64,000 bases of DNA from Xanthomonas sp. SI (GTDB lineage: Bacteria; Pseudomonadota; Gammaproteobacteria; Xanthomonadales; Xanthomonadaceae), in contig NZ_CP051261.1 of the NCBI RefSeq assembly GCF_014236855.1, positions 2,418,001 through 2,482,000 on the forward strand. The letters run 5' to 3'. The position numbers and the translations under genes are program-made. Within the stretch, counting starts at the first letter, position 1. Each line of letters starts with the position of its first letter. Below the pieces are notes generated by a model that worked only from the letters and a program-made list of their open reading frames with translations, was not told where the DNA came from and did not search any database. Below, in pieces: positions 53,784-61,988 of this stretch.

Positions 53784-54848
53784 TCAGGGAATCACCCGCT
53801 GCGCGCGCAGCCGTGCGAACAGTTCCAGGAACGACGCGCGGCTGTCGTAGTAGCCGAGGAAGCCGAGGTCGCGGCTCTTGGTCATGTCGTTGACGCACTC
53901 GATCTCGCGGCCGAGGTCGGCATCGGTGTGCCACCACGACGCCAACTGGTCCACGTCCGCCTGCACCAGCCCATGGCGTTCGGCGATCTCTCGCCACTGC
54001 GCCGGGGCGGTGTGCTGCAGGCGCGGTTGCAGCGGCATCGGCGCATCCGGATACGGTGCCGCTTCCAGGCCGAAGAACGCGGCGATCTCGCCCCACATCC
54101 AGCGCCAGCGGAACACGTCGCCGTTGACCGTGTTGAACGCCTGGTCGCGCGCGGCCGGACTGGTCGCGGCCCAGGCCAGCTGGCGGCCGAGCAGGCCGGC
54201 GTCGGTGAGGTCGGTGAGGCTGTCCCATTGCGCGCGCGAGCCGGGAAACACGAACGGCTGCCCGCTGTGCTTGCACAGCGTGGCGTACACCGCCAGGGTC
54301 ACGCCCATGTTCATCGCATTGCTGCCGTTGGCCTGGCCGATCATGGTGTGCGAGCGGTGCACGCTCCAGCCGAAACCGTGGCGTGCGGCAGCGTCGAACA
54401 GCAGGTCTTCCAGCGTGTAATAGAAATTCTCGCCGGGCTGGCGCGGCTCGCTTTCGCGGAACGGCGTCTCCGCCTTGCCGCTGCCGTAGTGCTCGAACGA
54501 CCCCAGGTAGTGCTTGGTGCCGGTGACCAGCGCCATGTGCTGCAGCGCTGCGCTGTCCAGGCCTTCGCACAGGTGGCGCAGCATCGCGCCGTTGGCGGCG
54601 ACGTTTTCCTTCTCGGTGTCGCGCCGCGTCCAGGTGCAGAAGAACACGTGGCTGATCGGCAGTCCGCGCAGCGCGGCGATGGTCGCATCGCGGTCGAGCA
54701 GATCGGCCGCGACCGGAATCACGCCTTCCTGCGGGACCGGGCGGCGCGCCAGCCCATAGACGGTCCAGCCTTCGGCAACGAGAACGTTTGCCAGGTTGTA
54801 GCCGGAGATGCCGGTGACCCCGACCACCAATGCGGTGCCCTTGCGCAT
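53784..54848 (-). CDS. SDR family oxidoreductase (PRISE-like)
   Basis: A 354-residue extended short-chain dehydrogenase with the NADP fold VVGVTGISGYNLAN at the N-terminus. TWTRRDTEKENVAANGAM, HMALVTGTKHYLGSFEHYG and the active-site segment FYYTLEDLLF resemble plant progesterone 5-beta-reductase/iridoid synthase relatives, which reduce enone double bonds. Bacterial members are mostly uncharacterised, so the substrate is unknown. The gene stands alone, convergent with lolD. Confidence 0.85.
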   Translation of the reverse strand: MRKGTALVVGVTGISGYNLANVLVAEGWTVYGLARRPVPQEGVIPVAADLLDRDATIAALRGLPISHVFFCTWTRRDTEKENVAANGAMLRHLCEGLDSAALQHMALVTGTKHYLGSFEHYGSGKAETPFRESEPRQPGENFYYTLEDLLFDAAARHGFGWSVHRSHTMIGQANGSNAMNMGVTLAVYATLCKHSGQPFVFPGSRAQWDSLTDLTDAGLLGRQLAWAATSPAARDQAFNTVNGDVFRWRWMWGEIAAFFGLEAAPYPDAPMPLQPRLQHTAPAQWREIAERHGLVQADVDQLASWWHTDADLGREIECVNDMTKSRDLGFLGYYDSRASFLELFARLRAQRVIP

Positions 54849-55106
54849 GTGCGGATTTCCTTACGACGTAAACCGCGCACGCTAGCCGCAGGCCGATGAA
54901 CATGCGGCGAAAAGCGCCTTGAATGCGGCACCGGCCACGCGTTAAGAGGCGAATTCCTACCTCCCCTGCAGGACTTGGCCGATAGCAGGAGGTAACAGCG
55001 GTAGGCGAGGCTGTCCAGGCAGTTGGATCATGGTCGCGCAATCGTTCGCGCTGGCCGCTGTTATGTCTCCATTCGTACCCTGTCCGCGCCAAGGAGTGGC
55101 GATCGC
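54849..55106. other. Divergent intergenic region SDR / comEC
   Basis: 258 nt that should contain the promoters of the SDR gene and comEC. I see no repeat, operator palindrome or small gene. Confidence 0.35.
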
Positions 55107-57677
55107 ATGCAGCAGTGTCCCGGATCTGCGAATGACCATGCGGACCTGGCGCAGGCGTCTGCGCCGACGTCTGCGCCGCCGCCGCGTAGCGCGGTCGCCC
55201 CGTTCGGCATCGCCGTCGCCGCCAGCCTCGCCGCCGGCGTGCTGGCCGCCTTGTGGCTGCCGCGCTTGGCGCCGTGGCCGTTGTCGCTGGCGCTGCTGTT
55301 CGGCGGCATCGCGGTCTGCATCGGCAGGCCGCGCTGGCGCTGGTTGGGCGCCTTCGCCGTGGGCGGCGGCTGGCTGGGGCTGATCGCCGGCATGGTGCTG
55401 GCGCGGCAACTGCCTGCCGACTGGGAGAAGCGTGTGACGACGCTGCAGGGGCAGGTGGTGGAGTTGCCGCAGGCCGAGGTGCGGCGCACGCGGTTCATGT
55501 TCCGGGTGGACGCCGATCCCACGCAGCCGGCGCCGTTGCGCGGACGTTTGTTGCAGCTGGCCTGGTACGACGATTTCGGTGCGCAGGTCGCTGGGCCGCG
55601 CACGGCGCTGCATGCCGGCGCGCGCTGGCGTCTGAGCGTGCGCCTGCGCGCGCCGCGCGGGCTCAGCAATCCGGGCGGCTTCGATGCCGAGGCGTATGCG
55701 CTGGCGCAGCGGATCAGCGCCAGCGGCTACGTGACCGCGCCGCACGAGGCGGTCGAACTGGCGCCGGGGCAGGGCATCGATGCCTGGCGCGAACGCCTGG
55801 CGGCGCGAATCGCGGCAGCGGTGCCGACCGCGTCGGCGCGCTATGTGCAGGCGCTGGCGCTCGGCGACACGCGCACCCTGGACGATCGCGACTGGCGCAT
55901 CCTGCGCGCCGCCGGCCTGACCCATCTGATCGCCATCTCCGGCTTCCATGTCGGCCTGGTCGCCGGCGCGTTCGCGCTGCTCGGCGGCGGGCTTTGGCGG
56001 CTATGGCCGCCGCTGGGGCGGCATTGGCCACGGCGCCAGGCCGCCGCGCTGCTGGCGGTGCTCGGTGCCGGCGGCTACACCGTGCTGTCCGGGATGGCGC
56101 TGCCCACCGTGCGTACCGCGCTGATGATCGCGGTGGTCGTGGTCGCGCGGCTGTGGCGGCGCCCGGTGCGGGTGGTCGATGCGCTGGCGCTGGCGGCGAT
56201 CGTCATGCTCGGGTTCGACCCGCTGGCGGTGCTGTCCGCGGGCTTCTGGCTGAGCTTCCTCGGCGTGGCCTGGCTGGCCTGGTGCATGCCGGTCGCGGGC
56301 AGCGGCTGGCGCGACAAGCTGCGCGAATTCCTGTCGGCGCAGGGCGTGGCCACGCTGGGCCTGCTGCCGCTGAGCACGATGCTGTTCGGCCAGGCCTCGG
56401 CGGCCGGGCCGCTCGCCAACCTGCTGGCGATCCCGTGGTGGAGCCTGGTGGTGGTGCCGCTGGCGCTGCTCGGCACCGCGCTGGAGGCGGTGCACGCCGG
56501 CGCCGGGGTGTGGGCATGGCGCGCGGCGGCGGCATGCTTCGACCTGACCTGGCCGTTGTTCACCGCACTGGGCGAAAGCCGCTTTGCGCTGTGGTGGCTG
56601 CCGGAGGCGCGCGACTGGGCGCTGCCGCTGGCGCTGCTCGGCGCGTTCTGGCTGCTGTTGCCGCGCGCGGTGCCGGGCAAGCCGCTGGCGGCGCTGCTGT
56701 GGTTGCCGCTGTTCTGGCCGCCGCTGGAGCGGCCGGCGGCGGGCGAGGTGGAACTGGTGATGATCGACGTCGGCCAGGGCCTGTCGGTGCTGGTGCGCAC
56801 CGCACGACATCAGTTGCTGTACGACGCCGGCCCGGCGATCAAGGACGGCTACGATGCCGGCGAGCGCGCGGTGGTACCGACGCTGCACGCGCTCGGCGTG
56901 GCGCGCCTGGACCGGACCGTGATCAGCCATGGCGACAACGACCATGCCGGCGGCTTCGAGGCGGTGCGCGCGGCGCTGCCGGTCGGCCTGGCCGAGGCAC
57001 CGGCCGGCGCGCCGGTGCGGGTGGACCGGCCGTGCCTGGCGGGAACCTTCTGGGAGTGGGACGGGGTGCGTTTCCGCTTCCTGCATCCAGCGCCCGGCTT
57101 TCCCTATCTGGACAACGAGTCGAGCTGCGTGCTGCGGGTGGAAAGCGCGCATGGCGCGATGCTGCTGACCGGCGACATCGGCGATGTCATCGAAAGCCGG
57201 CTGCTGCGCCAGGCGCCGCAGGACCTGCGCGCCGAGGTGGTGCTGGCACCGCATCACGGCAGCGCGCATTCCTCGCAGGCGGCCTTCGTCGCCGCCACCG
57301 GCGCGCGGCTGGTGCTGATCTCGGCCGGCGAGGGCAACCGCTTCGGCCATCCGCGCGCGGCGGTGGTGGCGCGCTGGCAGGCGTCCGGCGCCGAGGTCGC
57401 GACCACCCCGCAAGGCGGCGCGCTGCGCGTGTGGCTGGGACGCGCCGGCCTGCAGCTGCGCGAACGGCGGCCGTGGCGGGCGCGGCTGTGGGATGCCGCG
57501 GAGCGGGCGCGGGCGGCTGCTATCCTATCGGCCAGTGAACGAACGGCCGAACGTGCCGGAGGGTTGCAACGTGTGGGAACTGGTCAAGGCCGGTGGCTGG
57601 CCGATGGTGCCGTTGCTGCTGTTGGGCGTGGTCGCGCTGGCGATCGTGCTGGAGCGGTTCTGGAGCCTGCGCCGTAG
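55107..57677 (+). CDS. comEC: DNA internalisation protein ComEC/Rec2
   Basis: An 856-residue inner-membrane protein forming the channel for single-stranded DNA uptake in natural transformation. N-terminal DUF4131 and OB-like region (about 30-210), a competence membrane domain with HLIAISGFHVGLVAG and about eight spans (about 240-530), and a C-terminal metallo-beta-lactamase-like domain with HGDNDHAGG and APHHGSAHSS. AAGGAG lies 11 nt before the ATG. The frame runs 107 nt past the exbB start, giving a C-terminal extension of Arg/Ala/Gly residues unlike the family. Confidence 0.92.
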   Translation: MQQCPGSANDHADLAQASAPTSAPPPRSAVAPFGIAVAASLAAGVLAALWLPRLAPWPLSLALLFGGIAVCIGRPRWRWLGAFAVGGGWLGLIAGMVLARQLPADWEKRVTTLQGQVVELPQAEVRRTRFMFRVDADPTQPAPLRGRLLQLAWYDDFGAQVAGPRTALHAGARWRLSVRLRAPRGLSNPGGFDAEAYALAQRISASGYVTAPHEAVELAPGQGIDAWRERLAARIAAAVPTASARYVQALALGDTRTLDDRDWRILRAAGLTHLIAISGFHVGLVAGAFALLGGGLWRLWPPLGRHWPRRQAAALLAVLGAGGYTVLSGMALPTVRTALMIAVVVVARLWRRPVRVVDALALAAIVMLGFDPLAVLSAGFWLSFLGVAWLAWCMPVAGSGWRDKLREFLSAQGVATLGLLPLSTMLFGQASAAGPLANLLAIPWWSLVVVPLALLGTALEAVHAGAGVWAWRAAAACFDLTWPLFTALGESRFALWWLPEARDWALPLALLGAFWLLLPRAVPGKPLAALLWLPLFWPPLERPAAGEVELVMIDVGQGLSVLVRTARHQLLYDAGPAIKDGYDAGERAVVPTLHALGVARLDRTVISHGDNDHAGGFEAVRAALPVGLAEAPAGAPVRVDRPCLAGTFWEWDGVRFRFLHPAPGFPYLDNESSCVLRVESAHGAMLLTGDIGDVIESRLLRQAPQDLRAEVVLAPHHGSAHSSQAAFVAATGARLVLISAGEGNRFGHPRAAVVARWQASGAEVATTPQGGALRVWLGRAGLQLRERRPWRARLWDAAERARAAAILSASERTAERAGGLQRVGTGQGRWLADGAVAAVGRGRAGDRAGAVLEPAP

Positions 57678-58248
57678 CGAAGTGCTGCCGCCGGGGCTGG
57701 GCCAGGAAGTGCGCAACTGGGCCACGCGCGGCAAGCTCGACCCCACCCACATCGAGTCGCTGCGGCGCAATTCGCCGCTGGGCGAGCTGCTCGCCGCCGG
57801 CCTGGACGTGCGCAGCCGGCCGCGCGAGGTCGTCCGCGAACGCATCGAGGACACCGGCCGCCACGTCGTGCATCGCATGGAGCGGTTCCTGAACGCGTTG
57901 GGCACGGTGGCCTCGGCCGGGCCGCTGCTCGGCCTGCTCGGTACCGTGGTCGGCATGATCCAGATGTTCCTGGGCATCCTCGACCATGGCGTCGGCGACG
58001 TGAACCAGCTCGCCGGCGGCATCGGCAAGGCGCTGGTGTGCACCGCCACCGGCATGATCATCGCGGTGCCGGCGCTGGTCTTCCACCGCTATTTCAAGAG
58101 CCGCATCGCCGGCTACATCATCGAGATGGAGCGCGAAGCCACCGCTCTGAGCGACGTCCTCGACGGCCACGGCCGTGCCGGTGCGCCGACCCCGGCCGCG
58201 CCGCGCCCGGCTGCGCGCGGCGGCGCCGCTGCGCCGGCCAAGGGCTGA
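57571..58248 (+). CDS. exbB: MotA/TolQ/ExbB proton channel protein
   Basis: A 225-residue three-span protein of the ExbB/TolQ family, with the conserved channel segment ASAGPLLGLLGTVVGMIQMF and ALVCTATGMIIAVPALVFHRY. The GTG start is supported by GGAGGG 7 nt upstream. It lies inside the comEC reading frame, so translation of the two overlaps. With ExbD it supplies proton-driven energy to TonB or a TonB-like partner. The C-terminal tail is Pro/Ala-rich. Confidence 0.9.
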   Translation: MWELVKAGGWPMVPLLLLGVVALAIVLERFWSLRRSEVLPPGLGQEVRNWATRGKLDPTHIESLRRNSPLGELLAAGLDVRSRPREVVRERIEDTGRHVVHRMERFLNALGTVASAGPLLGLLGTVVGMIQMFLGILDHGVGDVNQLAGGIGKALVCTATGMIIAVPALVFHRYFKSRIAGYIIEMEREATALSDVLDGHGRAGAPTPAAPRPAARGGAAAPAKG

Positions 58249-58252
58249 GCCG

Positions 58253-58690
58253 GTGCGGATCCGCGACGACCGCGGCCAGGACGAGCCGCATATCGACCTG
58301 GTGCCCCTGATCGACGTCATCCTTGTCCTGATCATCTTCTTCGTAGTGACCACCACCTTCGACGCCCGTTCCACGCTGCAGCTGCAGCTGCCCAACGCCA
58401 GCGACCAGCACAACCCGGCGCCGCCGCGTGCGCTGAGCGTGCTGGTCAACGCCGACGGGCACTATTTCATCAACGATCAGGAAGTGCTGCGCACCGACGT
58501 GGAGTCGGTCAAGCGCAGCATCGCCCAGGTCGCCGGCGACGACCGCGAGCAGCCGGTGCTGCTGCGCGCCGATGCGCGCACGCCCTACCAGGCCGTGGTC
58601 ACCGCGCAGGACGCGCTGGGCCAGCTCGGCTTCCGCCGCATCGCCATCGCCACCGCGCCGGAAGTCAACGCGCCGGAAGTCAAGCGGTGA
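58253..58690 (+). CDS. exbD: Biopolymer transport protein ExbD
   Basis: A 145-residue protein with one N-terminal span carrying the functional Asp ([20 protein letters not shown]) and a periplasmic domain. It starts with GTG 4 nt after exbB and overlaps msbA by GTGA. TonB itself is not encoded in the window. Confidence 0.92.
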   Translation: MRIRDDRGQDEPHIDLVPLIDVILVLIIFFVVTTTFDARSTLQLQLPNASDQHNPAPPRALSVLVNADGHYFINDQEVLRTDVESVKRSIAQVAGDDREQPVLLRADARTPYQAVVTAQDALGQLGFRRIAIATAPEVNAPEVKR

Positions 58691-60435
58691 GCGGCAAAAT
58701 GGCACCGGTCTGGCCGATCTACCGTCGGCTGCTCGGATATACCCGCGCCTATTGGGTGATGCTGGCGGCCGCGCTGGTGGCGATGGTGGTGGAAGCCACC
58801 GCCGGCTACTTCTTCACCCGGCTGATGGACCCGTTGGTCAACCGCGGCTTCGTCAATCCGGAGGCGCGCATGGCGGTGCTGCTGCCGCTGGCGATCCTGG
58901 GCCTGTTCGTGATGCGCAGCTTCGCCACCTTCGTCGGCGACTACTGCATGGCGCGCACCGGGCGCAGCGTGGTGCGCGATCTGCGCGAGCAGGTGCTGGC
59001 CAAGTACCTGCACCTGCCGTCCTCGCACTTCGACGTCGAGGCCACGCCGGTGATGGTCAGCCGGCTGAACTTCGATACCGAACAGGTCACCCAGGCCGCC
59101 GCCGATGCGTTGAAGACCATCGTCGCCGACACCCTGACCATCTTCTACATGCTGGTGGTGATGCTGCAGATGAGCGTCAAGGTCACCCTGGCGCTGCTGG
59201 TGGTGGCGCCGTTGATCGGGGTCATCGTGTCCTACGTCGGCAAGCGCTACCGCAAGATCAGCCGCGGCATCCAGGACGGCATGGGCTCGATGGCGCAGAG
59301 CGCCGAGCAATCGCTGAGCGCGCAGCAGGAAGTGAAGGTGCACGGCACCCAGTCGCTGGAGATCTCGCGTTACGCGGTGCTGGCCAACCGCATGCTGGGC
59401 CTGAACATGAAGGTCGAGACCACCCGCGCGCTGGCCTCGAGCATGGTCCAGTTCCTGGCCGCGGTGGCGCTGGCGGCGATCGTCTGGGTCTCCACCCGCG
59501 AAGCGCTGGCCGGGCGCCTGAACCCGGGCCAGTTCATCGCGCTGATGACCTCGATGATGGCGATCATCCCGTCGCTGCGCCGGCTGACCAGCGTGCAGAC
59601 CTCGATCTCGCGCGGCGTGGCCGCGGCCGAACGCCTGTTCTCGATCCTGGACACGCCGGAGGAGCGCGACAGCGGCACCGTGTCGGTGCAGCGCGTGCGC
59701 GGCGAACTGGCGTTCGACGGCGTGATGCTGCGCTACCGCCAGGACAGCGGACTGGCGCTGGACGACATCAGCTTCACCGCCAAGCCGGGCACGGTCACTG
59801 CCATCGTCGGCCGTTCCGGCAGCGGCAAGACCAGCCTGGTACGGCTGGTGCCGCGCTTCTACGAACCCAGCGGCGGCAGCATCACCCTGGACGGGGTGGC
59901 GCTGCACGACTACCGCCTGCACGACCTGCGCCGGCAGATCGCCCTGGTCGGGCAGCGGGTGATGCTGTTCGACGACACCATCGCCGCCAACATCGCCTAT
60001 GGCACGCAGGCCAGCGACGCGCAGATCCGCGCCGCGGCCGAGGCGGCCAACGCCTGGGAGTTCATCGAGCGGCTGCCGCTGCAGCTGCGCACCCCGGTCG
60101 GCGAGAACGGCGCGCTGCTGTCCGGCGGCCAGCGCCAGCGCCTGGCGATCGCCCGCGCGATCCTGCGCGACGCGCCGATCCTGATCCTGGACGAAGCCAC
60201 CGCCGCGCTGGACAACGAATCCGAGCGTCTGGTGCAGGACGCGCTGCACCGGCTGATGCCCGAGCGCACCACGCTGGTCATCGCGCACCGCCTGTCCACC
60301 ATCGAACATGCCGACCAGGTGCTGGTGATGGACCACGGCCGCATCGTCGAGCGCGGCACCCACCACGCGCTGCTCGCCCAGGGCGGCCTGTACGCCCACC
60401 TGCACAGCATGCAGTTCCGCGAAAGGCAGCCTTGA
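58687..60435 (+). CDS. msbA: Lipid A export ATP-binding/permease MsbA
   Basis: A 582-residue half-size ABC exporter that flips lipid A-core across the inner membrane. Six N-terminal spans (about 18-310) are followed by an ATPase domain with Walker [10 protein letters not shown], signature [15 protein letters not shown] and Walker [13 protein letters not shown]. The GTG start overlaps the exbD stop, and the stop overlaps the lpxK ATG by one base (TGATG). Confidence 0.95.
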   Translation: MSGKMAPVWPIYRRLLGYTRAYWVMLAAALVAMVVEATAGYFFTRLMDPLVNRGFVNPEARMAVLLPLAILGLFVMRSFATFVGDYCMARTGRSVVRDLREQVLAKYLHLPSSHFDVEATPVMVSRLNFDTEQVTQAAADALKTIVADTLTIFYMLVVMLQMSVKVTLALLVVAPLIGVIVSYVGKRYRKISRGIQDGMGSMAQSAEQSLSAQQEVKVHGTQSLEISRYAVLANRMLGLNMKVETTRALASSMVQFLAAVALAAIVWVSTREALAGRLNPGQFIALMTSMMAIIPSLRRLTSVQTSISRGVAAAERLFSILDTPEERDSGTVSVQRVRGELAFDGVMLRYRQDSGLALDDISFTAKPGTVTAIVGRSGSGKTSLVRLVPRFYEPSGGSITLDGVALHDYRLHDLRRQIALVGQRVMLFDDTIAANIAYGTQASDAQIRAAAEAANAWEFIERLPLQLRTPVGENGALLSGGQRQRLAIARAILRDAPILILDEATAALDNESERLVQDALHRLMPERTTLVIAHRLSTIEHADQVLVMDHGRIVERGTHHALLAQGGLYAHLHSMQFRERQP

Positions 60436-61469
60436 TGAGCGGTCGCGGGCCACACACGCCTGGCTACTGGTATGGCCAGGGCACGCCGCCGCTGTACGCG
60501 CAGGTGCTGACCCCGCTGTACGCGGCGGCGATCGGCCTGCGCCGCGCGCTGTACCGGCGCGGCTGGCGCAAGCGCTACAGCATCGCGGTGCCGGTGGTCG
60601 TGGTCGGCAACCTCACCGCCGGCGGCACCGGCAAGACCCCGCTGACCATCGCCCTGGTGCGCAAGCTGCAGGACGCCGGCTGGAAGCCGGGCGTGGCCAC
60701 CCGCGGCTACGGCCGCAGCCAGGACCAGGTCGCGCGCTGGATCGAAGCGGGGACCACGCCGGAACTGGGCGGCGACGAGCCGGTGCTGATCGCGCACAAG
60801 ACCGGCGCGCCGGTGCGGGTGGACCGCGACCGCGTCGCCGCCGCGCGCGCGCTGCTGCAGGCCGGCTGCGACATCGTGGTTTGCGACGACGGCCTGCAGC
60901 ATTACCGCCTGCAGCGCGACATCGAGATCGAAGTGGTCGACGGCCAGCGCCGCTACGGCAACGGCCGCCTGCTGCCGGCCGGGCCGCTGCGCGAGCCGGT
61001 GGCGCGCGGCCGCGAATGCGATTTCCGGGTCATCAACCTGGGCCAGGCCAGCGACGTCGGTGAGGTCCAGGCCGGTTTCGGCGAATGGGCGATGCGCCTG
61101 CGCATCGACAGCGCGCAACCGCTGCAGGGCGGCCGCGCGCGCGCCTTGCGCAGCTTCGCCGGGCAGCGCGTGCACGCCGTCGCCGGCATCGCCCATCCGC
61201 AGCGCTTCTTCGACATGCTGCGCGCGCACGGCATCGGCGTGGTGCCGCACGCGTTTCCCGACCATCACCGCTACCGCGCCGCCGACCTGTCGTTCGGCAG
61301 CGAACTGCCGGTGCTGATGACCGAGAAAGACGCGGTCAAGTGCGCGCAGTTGGTCGACGACTGGTGTTTCAGCGTGCCGCTGCTGGCGGAGTTGCCGGCC
61401 GCATTCTGGATCGGCCTGCTCGACCGGCTGGACAAGCTGCGCGGGCGCAGCGGCGACGCCAGCGAATAG
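60435..61469 (+). CDS. lpxK: Tetraacyldisaccharide 4'-kinase LpxK
   Basis: A 344-residue membrane-associated kinase that phosphorylates the lipid A disaccharide. Features are the P-loop [18 protein letters not shown], the [15 protein letters not shown] motif and GPLREP. In Xanthomonas relatives, kdsB usually follows msbA-lpxK; here about 520 nt without a recognisable gene follow instead. Confidence 0.95.
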   Translation: MSGRGPHTPGYWYGQGTPPLYAQVLTPLYAAAIGLRRALYRRGWRKRYSIAVPVVVVGNLTAGGTGKTPLTIALVRKLQDAGWKPGVATRGYGRSQDQVARWIEAGTTPELGGDEPVLIAHKTGAPVRVDRDRVAAARALLQAGCDIVVCDDGLQHYRLQRDIEIEVVDGQRRYGNGRLLPAGPLREPVARGRECDFRVINLGQASDVGEVQAGFGEWAMRLRIDSAQPLQGGRARALRSFAGQRVHAVAGIAHPQRFFDMLRAHGIGVVPHAFPDHHRYRAADLSFGSELPVLMTEKDAVKCAQLVDDWCFSVPLLAELPAAFWIGLLDRLDKLRGRSGDASE

Positions 61470-61988
61470 CGGCGGACGCTGCGCCGCGTGCATGCGCAGC
61501 CAGTGAAGACTGGAGAGGCGGTGCAGGGGGCAAAACCCTGTGAACGCCAACCAGCCCGGCGGCTTCGGCTGTCCGGATTGCGCCTGGCCCGATCGCGATC
61601 ACGCCTCGATAGGATAGGGGCCACAGCTCGCTGTCGCGATGCGCCGCAAGTGCCGCCTGGATCACGCGCAGCAGCTGAGTATCTGCGGGTGTGCCCGCCG
61701 GTATAACCGTGTCATCGCCGCGATCGTCGCGATCGCTGCCACGCGCAGACCGCTGGCGTGGCGGCGCATGCGCAGCTGCTGCCGCATGTCCCGCCTGCAG
61801 GCAGGCCTGCTGTTCGTTTCCATGCCGCGGCCGACCTGATTGCCGCGACCTCGAACACGCCGCAGCGCTGCAGCGCCAACGTGTGGCCGCGTGCCGAGAA
61901 ATTGTCTGCGCTCGCCATCGCCATTCGGCAAGGCGGACATCGGCGCATTGCGCTGTCCGCCTGCCTTGCCCACTTGCAACAGGCCCGC
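61470..61988. other. Intergenic region after lpxK without a supportable gene
   Basis: 519 nt between convergent lpxK and the receptor gene. It contains a GGCGGACA/TGTCCGCC stem (61932-61961) close to the receptor stop, without a U-tract. No reading frame has both a credible start and a recognisable product, and no kdsB remnant was found by eye. Confidence 0.4.

Noticed and set aside
58572..61469. Apparent 965-residue fusion containing LpxK
   Set aside because: The first 621 residues are a shifted reading of msbA. LpxK has its own ATG at 60435 overlapping the msbA stop.
61524..61540. CAGGG/CCCTG stem after lpxK as a terminator
   Set aside because: Only five base pairs and no T-run, so it is too weak to call.
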